A stretch of DNA of 64,000 nt from Isoetes taiwanensis (GCA_021234155.1 JAJEKV010000020.1:1188938-1252937); one strand, 5' to 3'; positions 1 to 14,205 are shown, counted from the first letter of the stretch. The notes: generated by a model not told the origin, from the letters alone. Numbers and translations are program-made.

Positions 1-2
1 AC

Positions 3-1718
3 CGTCGTTTTGGCAAGAAGCCTTTGAAGATTCAGAGTTTTAAGGATTTAGATCCAACATTATTGGAGAAGGTAAATTCCGTGTCTAGTAGTTCATCCGA
101 AACTACTGATAATTGGGCCAGGGGTCGCTTTGATGGATGGAGATTACATACTGGTTTAACAATTGATAGAAAGATTGAGGAAATTCCGCTTAATGAGTCT
201 GCTGACCAGCTAGAGAGATTCATTCTCTGCGTACAACGACAAGACGGTACCAGGTTTCCACCCGAGACGTAAGTTCTAACTTTCTTAATTTATTTAGGGT
301 GCAAAATATAGGTTTCTGAATTTAGGTTACTGATTGGTTTAGATTTCTGAATTTAGATTTAATTGCAGAATTTAGGTTTCTGAATTTAGGTTGCAGAATT
401 TTTTGATAGATTCTAACTTTTTCAATTTATTTAGGTTGCAGAATTTGTATCGTACATTCAATAGAATTATGCGGCGTGCCCAAGATCTACGAATTCTCAA
501 TATAAGGCAAGATGAAAATATTATAGATATTTTCCATGACGTGCTATTTGCTAAGGCACGGAAAGCCTTGGAAGTAGCGATGCAGGAATCTGCAACTGCT
601 GGTTGCATCAGAAAGAGGAAGACAGTTGACATACTTAGCAGGGCAGATCAGATTAAGACTTTGGCACATCCAATGCATCAGGTTGGAGTTAATACAGGTT
701 TGCAGAAGAGGTACGCCTTTTATTGCATGACAAGATTCCTTATCCGTGGTGGTAAAGAGCTATGCAAGGTTCGTGATTTTCAATTCAATGTTGGAAAAGA
801 TTTTGTAAGGGATTATATTGAATACTGTGAGACCACTTCTAAGAATTGGACATGCACTATAAATAAGTGCAAGACTGAGGATTTTAGGCAGCCAGTCCGT
901 TATTATGAACCGGATGTTATTAATACTTGGAAGCTTCTATTGTTTCATCTTCCAAATTATGAAGTCAAGGATACAATAGACGGTAGGTTTATCTTCTTGT
1001 CTGCAATTAATCGTCCCATGTCTGATATATGGTATCAGACGAACCATGCATCGCAGAAAGCCATTTCTAATTGGCTGAATGATATGGTCAGCGTTTGTAA
1101 CATTGAAGGTCATTTCACGAATAAGAGCTGCAGGCATACAGCAATTACGCAGATGTCAGTCTCTGGAGTTCCTATAGAGGTTGGTATGGCGATTACAGGG
1201 CATAAGAATCCAGAGTCATACAAGAGGTACGACCAAAGTGGTGTGGTAGCTAAGGCTTCAGCGATGGATGTGTTGTCTAGTGGGAAAAAATATTCTGAGT
1301 CTTTTCAACCTAATGTTGAAAATCTGAATGTTGGTCTGGCTGGTACAAGTGCTGGAAAGGCTGCAGGTTTGTCTAAACCTTTGAGCGATGTGACAAATTC
1401 TCTTCCACCTATTTTAGAAGATGATGAGTACACGCGGGATTTTGCTGCTATGTTAGAGCAGAGGCCAGAGTTGAAGTATTACTTTCCTGATGTTGTTTCT
1501 GATCATGTCAGTACGCGTGCTGCAGATTCTTCCTCTAAGAATATCATTTTGACAGGTAATAAAATTGAACACATTGTCATTAATGTTGGAAGTATGTCTG
1601 AAGCTGGGGCATTGGCTGAAAAATTGTAAGTTTCTGTATTGTTTTGCTTTTTTATATATTACAATCTCATGTGTTTCTATTCTGTTATAGAAAAAATGCT
1701 GCTAATCAGAGATCCTAG
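3..1718 (+). CDS. Tyrosine recombinase (Crypton/DUF3504-like), 5' partial
   Basis: The reading frame is open at the window edge, so the N-terminus is missing. Three exons can be joined in phase: 3-268, 435-1625 and 1691-1718, with donors GTAAGT and GTAAG and acceptors TTTAG and TATAG. They give 494 residues and a stop. Splicing at 268/435 joins a segment ending RQDGTRFPPE to one beginning LQNLYRTFN, which matches the layout of the N-terminal region of DUF3504/Crypton-type proteins. The C-terminal part has the tyrosine-recombinase box: TNKSCRHTAITQM near 1117-1155, GHKN near 1198 and the likely nucleophile in YKRYDQ near 1225. Known family members cut and rejoin DNA through this tyrosine. Here the HxxR position reads KxxR. 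The last 100 or so residues are not recognisable. It could be an active element, a domesticated host gene or a recent relic. The open frame favours recent function. The third exon is the least certain part. Confidence 0.72.
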
Positions 1719-3300
1719 AAGATCTAATCTGAAATTGGAGTTGGAGGTTGAAGCTTTAATCTGAAATAGGAGTTGGAGATTGGAACTTGAAAATCCAGCA
1801 AACTATTTTCTAAAGTTTTTGATGTGTGGTAAATGTTGAAATCGATTTAAACTTCAGGATTGTGATCTTCAGGGTTGTAAATGTTGTTATCGATTTAAAC
1901 TTCAGCATTTAAACTTCAGGATGGCAAATATGGATTAAAAAAAAAACTCTTGATATGGGTGCAAAAATTTCTTCAGAAAACTGTTTTGTATGTAAACCTG
2001 CTATAGCCTGTAACCACGGAATGGTAGACTCAACTACCATTCTGCAATAGAATTGGATGCCACGTGGCAGCACCACAATAAGCCACAACAAAATTTTGTG
2101 ACCCAAATACCATATTGTTGCCTACAATTTCCTTTAAATTTAAAGTCAACCAACAAGTTTCTTACAAATTAGAATCTTACCTACAATTTCCTACAATTTT
2201 CTGTAAGTTACATGCCAGTAAGCACATTTCTAGAATTCGCATGCATATAAAATATATAATAAGACAGAGCCACGACAAGTTGGTATCTTATATAATAAGA
2301 ATGAGCCATGATAAATTTATCTCAAAAAATAAAGCAGTAATAGCTTGTAAACTATTACCAGCTTTTATAATAAAAGTCACATGAAGATTAGTCATCAAGA
2401 TCAAGTTCATCTTCATGTCCATCTTCAGTCACTTCAACCTCACATTGGTCCAACCATTTTGATTAGCTCTTCTACTTTCAAGCTCCAAGGCGTGATCTCT
2501 TTCGAGGAGCCATTAAGATTTACCTGAAGAAGTAAAAGCCATTTGCATTGGATTTAGAAGCAATTTGTATTGTTGCATTTTAAGCATTATACTGTAGTTA
2601 CAAATTTGAGAACACTAATATCATATACAAACAACTCTGCTTTCCCTGCTTTGATGCTAGATAGAAATACAATAAAAACATACACTACTAACCTGGTTCA
2701 AGATCTTCAGTTTGGGTAGAAATCTAGTGTAGTATCGTATTATCAAGGGGAGTATCACACCACAAAAAACCGTTGGTGTTCTTTCACCACCAAATAAGAA
2801 AGTAAAAGAAATAAGAGAGTAAAAGAAATAAAACATACAAATCCTAAGCAATAAGAAAGACAAACAAACCCAAGCTTAACGAGCCTTACCTTAGTATGGG
2901 CGCATCATGGGAAAATTCTTCTCTGCTGGAGTTGCATCCCACCACCAGCAATGAAATTTGTGATGGGAGATGCTCTCACCAAATGCTTGCATGTCTTGCT
3001 TACTAACAGAATTCCTTTCCACCAAATCATCTAAACTTCTTAGCCTGATGCTATTCTGCTCCCTGGTGCTGCAAGTATTAGAGCCTCATGCTATTATGCT
3101 CCCTGCTGCTATTCTACTTCCAAATGCGAAAATGCTTCTTTGCTATTCTACTTCAGTTTCTTTGCAAAATGCTTGAGAAGATTGGTGACTCCCACCCAGC
3201 GGCCAAGTAAATCTGGTCCTCTCTGGCTCTCAAACGATGCCGCCTAAAACCCTAAACCTAAATATAAATGTAAAATTCGAAAAGGGGTATTTATGGAATA
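1719..3300. other. AT-rich non-coding stretch, no gene recognised
   Basis: Low-complexity AT-rich DNA with short direct repeats: 'ttaaacttcagga' recurs at about 1848 and 1908, and 'cctacaatttcct' recurs between 2120 and 2200. A short minus-strand segment at 2387-2530 has coding-like acidic and arginine-rich stretches in different frames, but no open gene. A telo-box-like AAACCCTAAA lies near 3248. Confidence 0.5.
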
Positions 3301-5990
3301 TCCGGTAATGAAAATAACACATTGCTAAATTCCCCCTCTTTTTTTCCCATCCGCACTTTTTTCTGAAAAGTGGCAGTTTTGCTCGGGGGCAGAACTGGCT
3401 ACTTTTTTCCTAACATGCATTTTTTCGAATTTGCACGGTAGGTTACAATGGTTCCAGGGAATTTTCCGAACCAAGCTCTAGGCAGAGCACAACTTCACAT
3501 CGTATCCGCCTTAAATATCATTAGACATGGTCATATTTAAACTAGGGGCATATCTATCATATACCCCAAGTCTTTTTTGTTATGTTAACGTGTACAGACA
3601 TCAGACATCAGATAGGCAAAAAAATATCTTTGTCATTGTGACATTTCCCAAACCTATATGATGCTCCCTTCATACAAATACGAGAAATTCCCCTCCCATG
3701 GCGACTACATCACCATAGAAAGGCCCTCCGTCTGCCTCGGACCACTTGTGATAGCCGGGTGAAGGACACGAGGTGTCATTCATCCCATGCCTTCTATGGA
3801 AATCCTATGTAGCAGAAGCGTATATAAAAGTTAGCACGTAGCACACAATATATAAAATAATATGCCATCTCCAAGGGCGGACCATCCATCGATAGTACAA
3901 CACCTCATAATAGTAGAGAACATAATATATGCATCAAAAATGAAGGGTCTAATCCTAGGCTCAGACTCAATGGTGTCAATGAAAGGCAGGGCCTCCGGAC
4001 ATCAACAGACAGAATAGTGGCAATGGCGTTGACTGGAATAGAACTATGGCTAGGGTAGTCCACTCCATCCGTCCCATCTTGTGTACATTTTGCAGATAGG
4101 CTGAGTCATGCTATGGCTTGGTTTTTGGAGACGCAATCTCAATGAGTCACCCTATGAGACTACTCTGAGTTATATCTCCCCGGTCCGATGAGGCAAAGAA
4201 AGGAGGAATCCCTTCCTGGAGCATGGTGCTTCCATGGGTGTCTAGAGGATCGTGGCCCCACTGGCGACCACGCATCCGTATCTGACATGAACCCCCCAAA
4301 CTCCATAGGCCACCCCAGTGCATCCATTGAGCCCAGGACGTCCCTACAGGTACGTATCCCGCGACCTAGACGGTGTCAGATCCATACTTGGCCTATATGC
4401 AATGACCGACTATAGATCCAGCCACTATAGGAAGTCTTGTAGCCACGCTAGGCAAGGTTCCACCTCCACTTTACCACCATGATCCTTATATGATGTTCAA
4501 CCACATCATACCATCGACAGTCAGGAGGGCTCTTGTGCACATGCCACATTTAATGGGTTTTAAGGGGTTCTAATTAGGAGTATCTCTATTCCTAGATGGC
4601 CTTTAGGTCTCTACCCCCTCTAGCCCATACACACAGGAGGAACAGAAAGAGAGAGCAATCATATACAAAACATCCATCATAATCTCAAATAGAACATAAA
4701 ATAGAGTCTGATCATCCATCTATTTATACAAGGATCAGATGGAAACATAAACTCCTGAATATTAACTTATCTCTTGACTAGATCCGTTATCCCGAAGAAC
4801 ATCCATGAATCAAGTATGATTACAGTGTTCAAGCAGCTTCTCCCTTCAAGAGGCTGAATTGGGGGTGGAGGTCCAACTTGCCCCCTCAACGTAGCAAGCC
4901 TCCGCTGGCCCATCGAGTTGGACCAGGTGTCTCCTCCTAATTAACCTACATATACTAATTAATAACATGAATTAGCCCAATTAGGTTAATTAGCTTAATT
5001 AACTTATGACAATTTAGTATAGCTAATATAAACCCTTTTAAGGTAACCCCTAATGACCCATAATGGTCCAAATTACATAGTGATGTGTTATTGTATTTAT
5101 ACATATAGCTATAGATATGTGTAACGTCACATTCTACCCCCTTTGGAATAATGTTGTCCTCAGCGTTAAGGTTCGGTGGTTAATTTATAAAAACACTTAT
5201 TATTTGATTAGAAGGCAAAACATACTTCATCATGTAATAGAAAAGTTACATAAAGATCACAGGTGATCAAAGTTTTGGACTGTAGTCCATCCATACTACC
5301 ACATAACATAACATAGATATGGGGAACAAACAGGAAGGTCTTCAATGGACCATGGGGGTACAATATAATATGTGTAAAACAAAACACATAACAAAACAAA
5401 ACATGGCCCCTGAGTGAGCCGTCAGAGAACTGCAGATGCCAGAATATGCACTATTGACCTGTAGAATCACAGTACATCAGTACTTTATATAATTATTTGT
5501 GGTTGAAAGAACCACCTCCTTTAAACAAAAGAATGAAAATGAGGGAATCTTGTCATGCCTAAGGCTTGCAATTTGTCTCGGCGTAAGGAATGACAATGTT
5601 CCCATTATGGCCATAGACAAACGCATCCTAATATGCCTATATGGTCATTCTCATCCTCGGATGGATCTAAGCCCAACCCCCTGCATGACCCCTACCGGAG
5701 CTAGCACTCAACTGCCTGTCATTGGAGTTGGAGTCTATAGCATCTTGGATGGTTCGACTTTGGCATTGTCACATAAAGTCTGAAGAAGCCTTATCGAGAT
5801 CTTGCTTAATGACCCAAGTAGCATCCTCCGTCGGCAAGTTTTTTGTTTGTTGAAGGACGTCAGACTTTATTCAATCAAAGAGTCAAATACAAGTATAAAT
5901 GCAGAGACAGGAATAAAATCTCAGCGGATAAGCGGAGACCCACCGAGTGAAGCAACCTGCCTAAGCATAAGAGTGCACATCCAAATACTC
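3301..5990. other. No gene recognised; possible LTR of the adjoining gypsy relic
   Basis: No reading frame here resembles a known protein. The stretch lies downstream of the integrase and chromodomain on the minus strand at 5992-7350, which is where a 3' LTR would be expected. I could not find an LTR partner for it to the right of the primer site at 8431, so this is only positional inference. Confidence 0.3.
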
Positions 5991-5991
5991 C

Positions 5992-7360
5992 TCAAAAATC
6001 AATCGCCTCTTGCGAGGGGCAAGTGAAGAACAATGATACGACTTTACAATGTAACCTTGCCTGGCCTTGTAACTCTGTCCAGGTACTTGGGTAAATTGCC
6101 AAAAGCAGTTGTTGACTTGTTAGTGAAACCTGAAAAAGGGAAAACAACCAGTCCCATACCTGTCTAAGGTGTTCACACATGAAAAAGCAATGCTCCATGG
6201 GCTCAGATCCACGCTTGCATACTGGACACTGATTTGATATTCTAGGGTTAAACTTATGGACAAGCACATTAACCCGCAGACACCTATGAAGAATCTGCCA
6301 CCAAAGAACTGCCACTTTAGGATGAAGTAGCTTGTCCCATGCCCAAGACCACACCTTCTGCCATTGATGAGGAGGAAGTTGAAGAGACCACTTATTAGAC
6401 GGAGGAAGAATATCAGTATCAGTATCCGTCGGCAAGTGTTTCCACTTAACCAAATACTGCAATATCTGCGTTCTTTTTGTTTGCTTATATGATCTATAGA
6501 GAAGAGCTTCTGAAATGATCTCCAATTGTTCGCCAATCATTTCCAGAAGTGTCGATGTATCAAGGATCTCATGAGGATCTGGAGTATGCTTCTTCAAAAG
6601 GCTTACATGAAAAACTTTATGGACTTTGAGGTGTGCAGGCAAATTCAACTTATAAGCTTGAGGACCTATTCGTTAAATTATCTCGAAGGGTCCCATCCAA
6701 CGTAGTGCCAGTTTCTTGCAATTGCCAATCTTGAGCTTGTCCTGCTTAACCTTGATTTTCCAACATACCAAATCACCAACTTGAAACTCGCGTGGCGTTC
6801 GATGCTTGTCTGCAATACTCTTTTGTCGACTTCGTGCTGCCAACAGATACCCATAGAGTTCCTCTACCAAGACTTGCATATTTGTAACGATTGCTGTGAG
6901 ACTTCCACCTTGGAAACCGGGTTATGCCACGTATCTGGAGTGAAGCATTGGTAGCCATAGTTAATCATAAATGGAGACGTTCTTGAAGAGTCATGTTTGG
7001 TACTATTATAGGGAAATTCCACCAAATGAATATAGTCTCCCCAATGTGATTGCTTATTCCAAACATAATTTTGTAGCATATCCTCAATGATGTAGTTGGT
7101 ACACTTCGTCTGACCATCTATCTAAGGGTGAGACGCGGTACTCATGGTGAGCTTGGTTTGTATAGTACTAATTTTTTTTTTCAAAAGGCACTAACGAACT
7201 TAGGATCACGATCTGAAATAATGGTGCGTGGCATTCCATGGAGTCTGAAAAATCTCTTTGGAGAATAAGAGTGTCGTATCCAAATTGGTATCTGTGATGC
7301 GACATGGCAAAACATGTGCCATCTTGGAAAGCTTGTCGACCACCACCATCAAGGCATCAA
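5992..7360 (-). pseudogene. Ty3/gypsy integrase with C-terminal chromodomain, decayed, fused to a LINE zinc-binding segment
   Basis: On the minus strand, frames interrupted by stops and shifts give integrase core pieces: VVDKLSKMAH near 7340, RLHGMPRTIISDRDPKF near 7235-7190 and NKQSHWGDYIHLVEFPYN near 7060-7005. These are followed by the integrase C-terminal region (EFQVGDLVCWKIK, 6790-6750), then LNLPAHLKVHKVFHVSLL and a chromodomain-like VKWKHLP (6650-6440). This order is that of plant chromoviruses. From about 6370 to 6130 the same open frame continues into a reverse-transcriptase zinc-binding domain (zf-RVT), with WWQILHRCL, CPVCKRG and EHCFFMCEH, which belongs to non-LTR elements. The open frame 5992-6648 therefore joins parts of two element classes. 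Gag, protease and RT are not visible between here and the primer site. Confidence 0.75.
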
Positions 7361-7467
7361 ACTCCCTAAGGGTCCGTGGCATTAGGGATTTTTTGAAATC
7401 ATAAAAGGGTTTTCTAAGAACTGCTGACTAAGCTATATGAACTACCAATCAGAAAACAAAACTGGTA
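7361..7467. other. Decayed gypsy-internal sequence
   Basis: Short stretch between the integrase relic and the large inverted repeat. Nothing else is recognised. Confidence 0.3.
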
Positions 7468-7828
7468 ATCCAGTCAGCAAAACAATTATAACTAACTTAC
7501 TGGATCACATTTTCTAGCATGAATGTTGATAGAAATGTTCAAATGAGCTCTTGTTTGGTGCAATAGATAGATCTCATGAGATTTTTTCAATCTTAGGTGG
7601 TTTGCATATCCTTTAGCCCCATAGGATAGTAAAAAAATATAAAAAACAATGTTTTTTAGAGTTTGACAATCACAAGTGGTTAAAATATGTGCAAAGCACC
7701 AAGGTTGGAAAGATCTCATTGAGATCTATCTATTGCGCTAAACGAGAGCTCATTTGGACTTTTCTATCAAAAGTTATGCTAGGAAATGTGATCCAGTGAG
7801 TTAGTTATAATAGTTTTGCTGACTGGAC
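7468..7828. repeat. Large inverted repeat (foldback or MITE), arms about 115 bp
   Basis: The arm at 7468-7582 is matched in reverse complement by 7711-7828, with about 130 bp between them. Matching blocks include 'ccagtcagcaaaac' with 'gttttgctgactgg', 'ggatcacatttt' with 'aaatgtgatcc', and 'caaatgagctc' with 'gagctcatttg'. A further partial copy of the outer arm sits at 7855-7890. The arms are diverged, so the insertion is old. No coding content is seen. Confidence 0.75.
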
Positions 7829-8430
7829 CCGTCAGACTCTGATTTCTGCTACCAGTTAGTTATAACAGTTTTGCTGACTGGACCCGTCAAGCTCTAATTT
7901 CTGCTACCATCTCCCTTTACTTCGGAACTATTTGATGTTCTTATATTTCCTATTGTTGAGGCTGTTCTTGCTGCTCCTCCTGCTATGGCTGCTCTTGCTG
8001 TTGCTCCTCACCTTCTAAAAGGGAACCAAGAACGACCATCTCTCTTGTCTGCTGCGAGGATTCTTGTGCCTCTTCATCTTAATTTTGAATTTCTTTAATT
8101 TTCTTCTATGATTTTTTGCTACCAATTGAACATGCACCACATTCCACTGGGATCTCCAATAGGGATGATTCTTCGACGCACTTCGCGTGGAATTCTGGCA
8201 TTCATGCATAATTTCGTGCTATTTTTTACTAGAATGTTCATTGAATCAATTATTTTTCCCTCCCCAAGTCTACAACTTAGTCTAATCTATGACCCTGCTA
8301 ATGGGAAAGAACTTTTTCTCCCATTTTCGAGGTTCAAAACTGAAATCTTCACTCTATTTCCTTGCCTAGGCCGGCTAGCTACCTATCTAGGGTCATAGCC
8401 AGTGCATGATCTTGGTCAACCAAGATCATT

Positions 8431-8442
8431 GCTCTGATACCA
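8431..8442 (-). promoter_or_regulatory. Primer-binding site (tRNA-iMet type) of the minus-strand gypsy relic
   Basis: Read on the minus strand this is TGGTATCAGAGC, the standard complement of the 3' end of plant initiator tRNA-Met used to prime many LTR retrotransposons. The base block just before it on the minus strand ends in CACA-G, so a 5' LTR should lie to its right, from 8444 on. It has the same orientation as the integrase at 5992-7360, so both probably belong to one internally rearranged element. Confidence 0.75.
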
Positions 8443-8443
8443 C

Positions 8444-9640
8444 TGTGATGCTCTGAAGTTTACATTGAGACATCCATTGTCTGTGTAGAGTTGTGACCAT
8501 TATTGTCAGTAACCGATATAATAATTAACCGTAAGAGTTGTTCCCAATTCGAAATAAACATTGTCAGAGATGTGTCTGTCAAGCATCTATTGGAATGGAT
8601 AGTCTTTACATGATCTCGTAATGCAGGAGGAAAATGTTGGACCTGAGCATCTAAAACATGAATAAGGTCATTATGCTACTATGTATATCCTGGCGAGGTA
8701 TCTCTAACAATGGATGTTGAGGAATAAATGTTCTTGCGGCTGAGGCCGGGTTCGAGGGAAAATTTTGTGAGGTGAGAATTACCTCGTACAAAAACTGCTA
8801 GAACACGTAAAATCTTTTTCTGACCATTTTAAAGATTGTGATGGCCGATGTAGTTTTTGTTGCTTCTTTATGTAATTGCCATGATAAAGCACAAGCTATA
8901 TGAATTCACTAGTAGAGTCAATAAAATAAAGCAATCTGAACTATGACCAAATCTGATCCAAAACAGGCCAGAAAATTGTTGTTTGGACCTAGAAATCTTC
9001 AGCAAACAACAAGCTTTACAAAGAGAGCTTTCCAAAGCAATAAAAATCATCCAAAACGGAATTCGGGATCAAGAGTTATGATAGAAAACATATTACCGTC
9101 AAATCTGCATGACATGCATTTGCAAAAAGCGAGCTGAATTGAAAAGTACAAAAAGCAAGTACTTATCATGACAGGTCTGGATCAAATCATATATCAATAG
9201 AAAGCTCTCTGCACACCTTTCCAACGAGTCCAAGATCATCCGATTCTGACCAGCTCAAGTTACGAGCTCAGGAAAAATTACATTCTCTCTCTAATGCTTC
9301 TCTCTCTAGCCCCTCATGATGCCACATTAGGTAGTTGTCGATGTGGTGGGTTTCCATGGGACGAAAACCTGGAGGTCTTTCTGAGGTCAGGGACAGAGCT
9401 CCAACATTTCCATATGCACTTGACCTAGCTTAATCCAGGTCTAGAACCTGAATTCCAAGTATTAAGGGTACCTTTCCATGAGGCATAAAACCTGCAATTT
9501 TCTCAAGGCAGCGGTGAGGACTACCTCGAGCCTAGATTTGCTCCATTCCATCTTGTTATATTGCACACAATCAGACCTACAAATCAAGAAGACAAAGTAT
9601 TGTGCATCTAGAAATTAGGGAGAATACTTCAAAATCAGGT
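8444..9640. other. Probable 5' LTR region of the gypsy relic, right edge not determined
   Basis: By position next to the primer site this should contain the LTR. No coding frame is recognised. I could not delimit the LTR because no second copy was found. Confidence 0.3.
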
Positions 9641-9775
9641 TCAAAATCTGAGTCCCTCCAAATCAGGCATTCATGGGAACACTGGATGTTTTTTTTCTAA
9701 CATCTAGAAAACTTGAAGAAGTTTTTACACCTATGTCAAAACCTCAAGTCAAAACCTCAATGCCTAGTTCGGAGG

Positions 9776-10229
9776 AAGGTTTCTGAGTTCCCATGATTCA
9801 GAGGACCTTAGTCTTTTTGTGTGTGTGTTCGTGCAAAATCTCAGCTGATTGATGCACACGGACGAAATCTGAGCCGATTGATCAAATCAGGTCCAAGATC
9901 TGAGCACAAAGTAATAGTGATACATTACTTTTTGGCGAGGTCCCGAACCTGAGCCCTTTAGAATGAGGCGATCATCAGAGCTGACCTCCAGAAAGCTTGG
10001 CCTCCAGAAAACTTGCAGGTTTCACGTCCACGGGAAATACCCCTCAATGCTCAGTCTAGAGGAAGTTTCTAAGTTCCCATGAATTAGAAGACATTAAGGT
10101 TATTTTTTTGCAAAATCTTAGCTGATTGATGCACATGAATGAAATCTGAGCTGATTTATGAAATCAGCTCCAAGACCTGAGCACAAAGCAATCGTGATGC
10201 ATTACTTTTTATGGAGGTCCGAAACCCCT
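9776..10229. repeat. Two direct copies of a roughly 180 bp repeat upstream of threonine synthase
   Basis: The block at about 9776-9950 ('gtttctgagttcccatga', 'gctgattgatgcacac', 'ctgagcacaaagtaat', 'gatacattacttttt') recurs at about 10064-10215 with the same order of words and scattered substitutions. The second copy ends about 160 bp before the threonine synthase ATG, so it lies in the promoter or 5' UTR zone. No function can be read from it. Confidence 0.65.
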
Positions 10230-10266
10230 CAATCCCCATCATTTTTTGAGGTTTTAGGTTTTTCCA

Positions 10267-10276
10267 AAACCCTAAA
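10267..10276 (+). promoter_or_regulatory. Telo-box (AAACCCTAAA) upstream of threonine synthase
   Basis: AAACCCTAAA lies 106 bp upstream of the chosen ATG, and AACCCTAAAC recurs at 10339-10348. Telo-boxes are common near transcription starts of housekeeping genes in plants. The role here is inferred from position only. Confidence 0.4.
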
Positions 10277-10303
10277 TACAACAGCTTCTCACGTAGCTGC
10301 TGA

Positions 10304-12055
<1,752 letters not shown>

Positions 12056-13794
12056 ATATGTCAATCTTCTTTCCACTAGAAGTCGTGAACAGTTCAAAGT
12101 ATATTGGAAATGACTTAAGATGACTGAAATTTCTGATGCGAGATCATTATTTTCAGTTACTGGGTTATACACAATCAATTTTCAAGGTTTTTGACAACTG
12201 AGCAGGTCTTCTGACAAACACAACCGGAAGGATCAGTTCATTTGTCAATTAGGTATTTAAGGATGTGCATTTGCACGTGGTTTCTTAACATCAATAAGGT
12301 TTTCTTATAGGCCAACTATTAATTTTATTGAGAGGACCCATCCACACTGCAAATGGATTATCTTAGAGCCGTCATTGTAATCTCAATAAAAAAATTCAGG
12401 TACACTTTGCTATTTTTATGGACATGATATTGCAGGACATGACGAATTGATGTTTAGGCAACTAACGTTTTCTGCTCTTGATTTTTTTTAACTAATTTGC
12501 AGCGAATACATCTTTTGTCCCTTTAACTAACATGTTTGGAATTAGTTTCTGGCGGTGGTGAAATTTCTAAGCTGATTTCTTTCCTTCAGCCCTTTTGCCA
12601 TATTTGCATCAATAGTTTCACTGCCTGACTGTTGGTTGCTTGCTTTATGCAATCTGAAATCAAGAAGTGAGGCTTACAGGGAAGGTAACCGTACATATTG
12701 AGCATTGACAGAGTTTGTCGAATATGGCCTTTTAGTAAAATGATTCCTTTTCGTTCGCTTGACCAATTATAGAAGCACGTCATTTTTTTTGTGTATCTTA
12801 ATTTGCATTCTATGTATTATAAACTTTAAACTGGCTGAAGGTCTTGCATGTCTAAGTAGATATTGTGAATTTCAGTCTAGAGTATGGACGCTTTCCAAAA
12901 AAGATATATGTTAGAGGCATTGATTTGGTGAGTAGTTTGGCAGCGATAAAAGAGGAAACAGAAACAATAACACTCAATTATCTTTCTTTATGCTTTTTAC
13001 ATTCAATGCGTAAGAGATATAAGTGGCTGTGATGCTTTGTTAAAAGTCTTTCCTCAAAATTTTCTGATGTGAATTACATGGAAACACTATAATTCCGTGG
13101 TAAGCATTTTTAGCTCCCAAACATTCTAGGGCATTATTTTGATGCAAAAACCGTTAGGATGTTGTTAGTGGCTTGCACGGTCATTGTGGATTGAAAATAT
13201 AATGCTCTCATATTACAGAGCAAGAAGTGATGAACTACATGTAAAATTGATAACTTTTGGATTATTTTGTTGAGTAAAATGATACCGCTTTGTGAGTTAG
13301 CTTTTATAAAGTATCTCCCAAAGTTGGAGGAACGTGTTGCTTTATGTCGTTGCTAACAAACGTGGCTAGAAAGAGAACATATCATGTTTTTTACGGAAAT
13401 GTTACATACAATTAACTAGCTAAAATATAGCCATGCAATCATGTAAAATATAGCCATGCAATCATGTTGAGATATTATTGAGTCACCTACTATAGGTCCA
13501 GGTGGTTGTTTCATCCGGTGGAAAGTGGCTCAAATGGTAAAGCATGTAAAATTTAGCAACAATTGTAATCTGCGTTATGGTGAACTCCTAAATTTCCATT
13601 TTGTGGGGTAGAAGTGGGTCAAACTTTCTGGCAATAGCAGTAGATCTGCTCCAAGTTGCCGCCATTCACAGGGGCCCTTCTGCTATTGCTGGAATGGGAT
13701 CCTCCCATTCTTCCATACATAGGAATAATCGGGGCATTAACTTTAGATAACATGCTTTAAATGTGAAACTGATTGGGTTCATACACGAGCGAAA
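12056..13794. other. Downstream of threonine synthase: 3' UTR and intergenic, no gene recognised
   Basis: Contains the AATAAA at 12385-12390 and a small tandem duplication at about 13424-13465 ('aaaatatagccatgcaatcatg' type, two units). No reading frame resembles a known protein. Confidence 0.5.
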
Positions 13795-13796
13795 TA

Positions 13797-14130
13797 TTGG
13801 CTCCCAAAAGGGGGTTGGATTCCTAAAAATGGCGAGTCGAATATGCTGTCGTTTATTTTCAAGTTGAGTCTCATTCATATAATGTAAGGATTAGTTTCAT
13901 TGTAATAACGTTGCGCGGCGCAGATGGTTAGTTCGTTTGGTTTTCAAATTCCTTGGGCGAGTTCGACCGCCTTTAACATTTGTTTACTTTCGAGGGGTAT
14001 TCGACTTGCACAATATTTTTTGGACGTATTTGACTTACACAATTTACATGCAACTCTACGAGTCGAATACCTGCAAAATAGAATCCAATATACGAGTCCC
14101 ATTGGAATCCAACCCATAATCGGGAGCCAA
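13797..14130. mobile_element. TIR element (copy 1) with TTGGCTCCC termini and internal tRNA-like pol III promoter
   Basis: Begins TTGGCTCCC and ends GGGAGCCAA, flanked on both sides by TA (13795-13796 and 14131-14132), as for Tc1/mariner-type insertions. The inverted repeat continues inward to GGTTGGATTCC and its complement. The 334 bp element contains an A-box-like segment (ggcgcagatgg, near 13916) and a B-box-like GAGTTCGACCG (13959-13969) with tRNA-like spacing. It has no coding capacity. Confidence 0.75.
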
Positions 14131-14205
14131 TAAATGCACCGGTTCACATAGTGACAATGGCTACATATATAACATTGATCAGTTGGACTACAATTAGCAT
14201 AGAAA

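Noticed and set aside
2387-2530. Minus-strand coding-like words (acidic tail ELDLDD, segment ERDHALELESRRANQNG)
   Set aside because: They lie in different frames with stops between them and no splice arrangement joins them.
4188-4415. 75-codon plus-strand frame
   Set aside because: No similarity to a known family, and surrounding sequence looks like repeat DNA.
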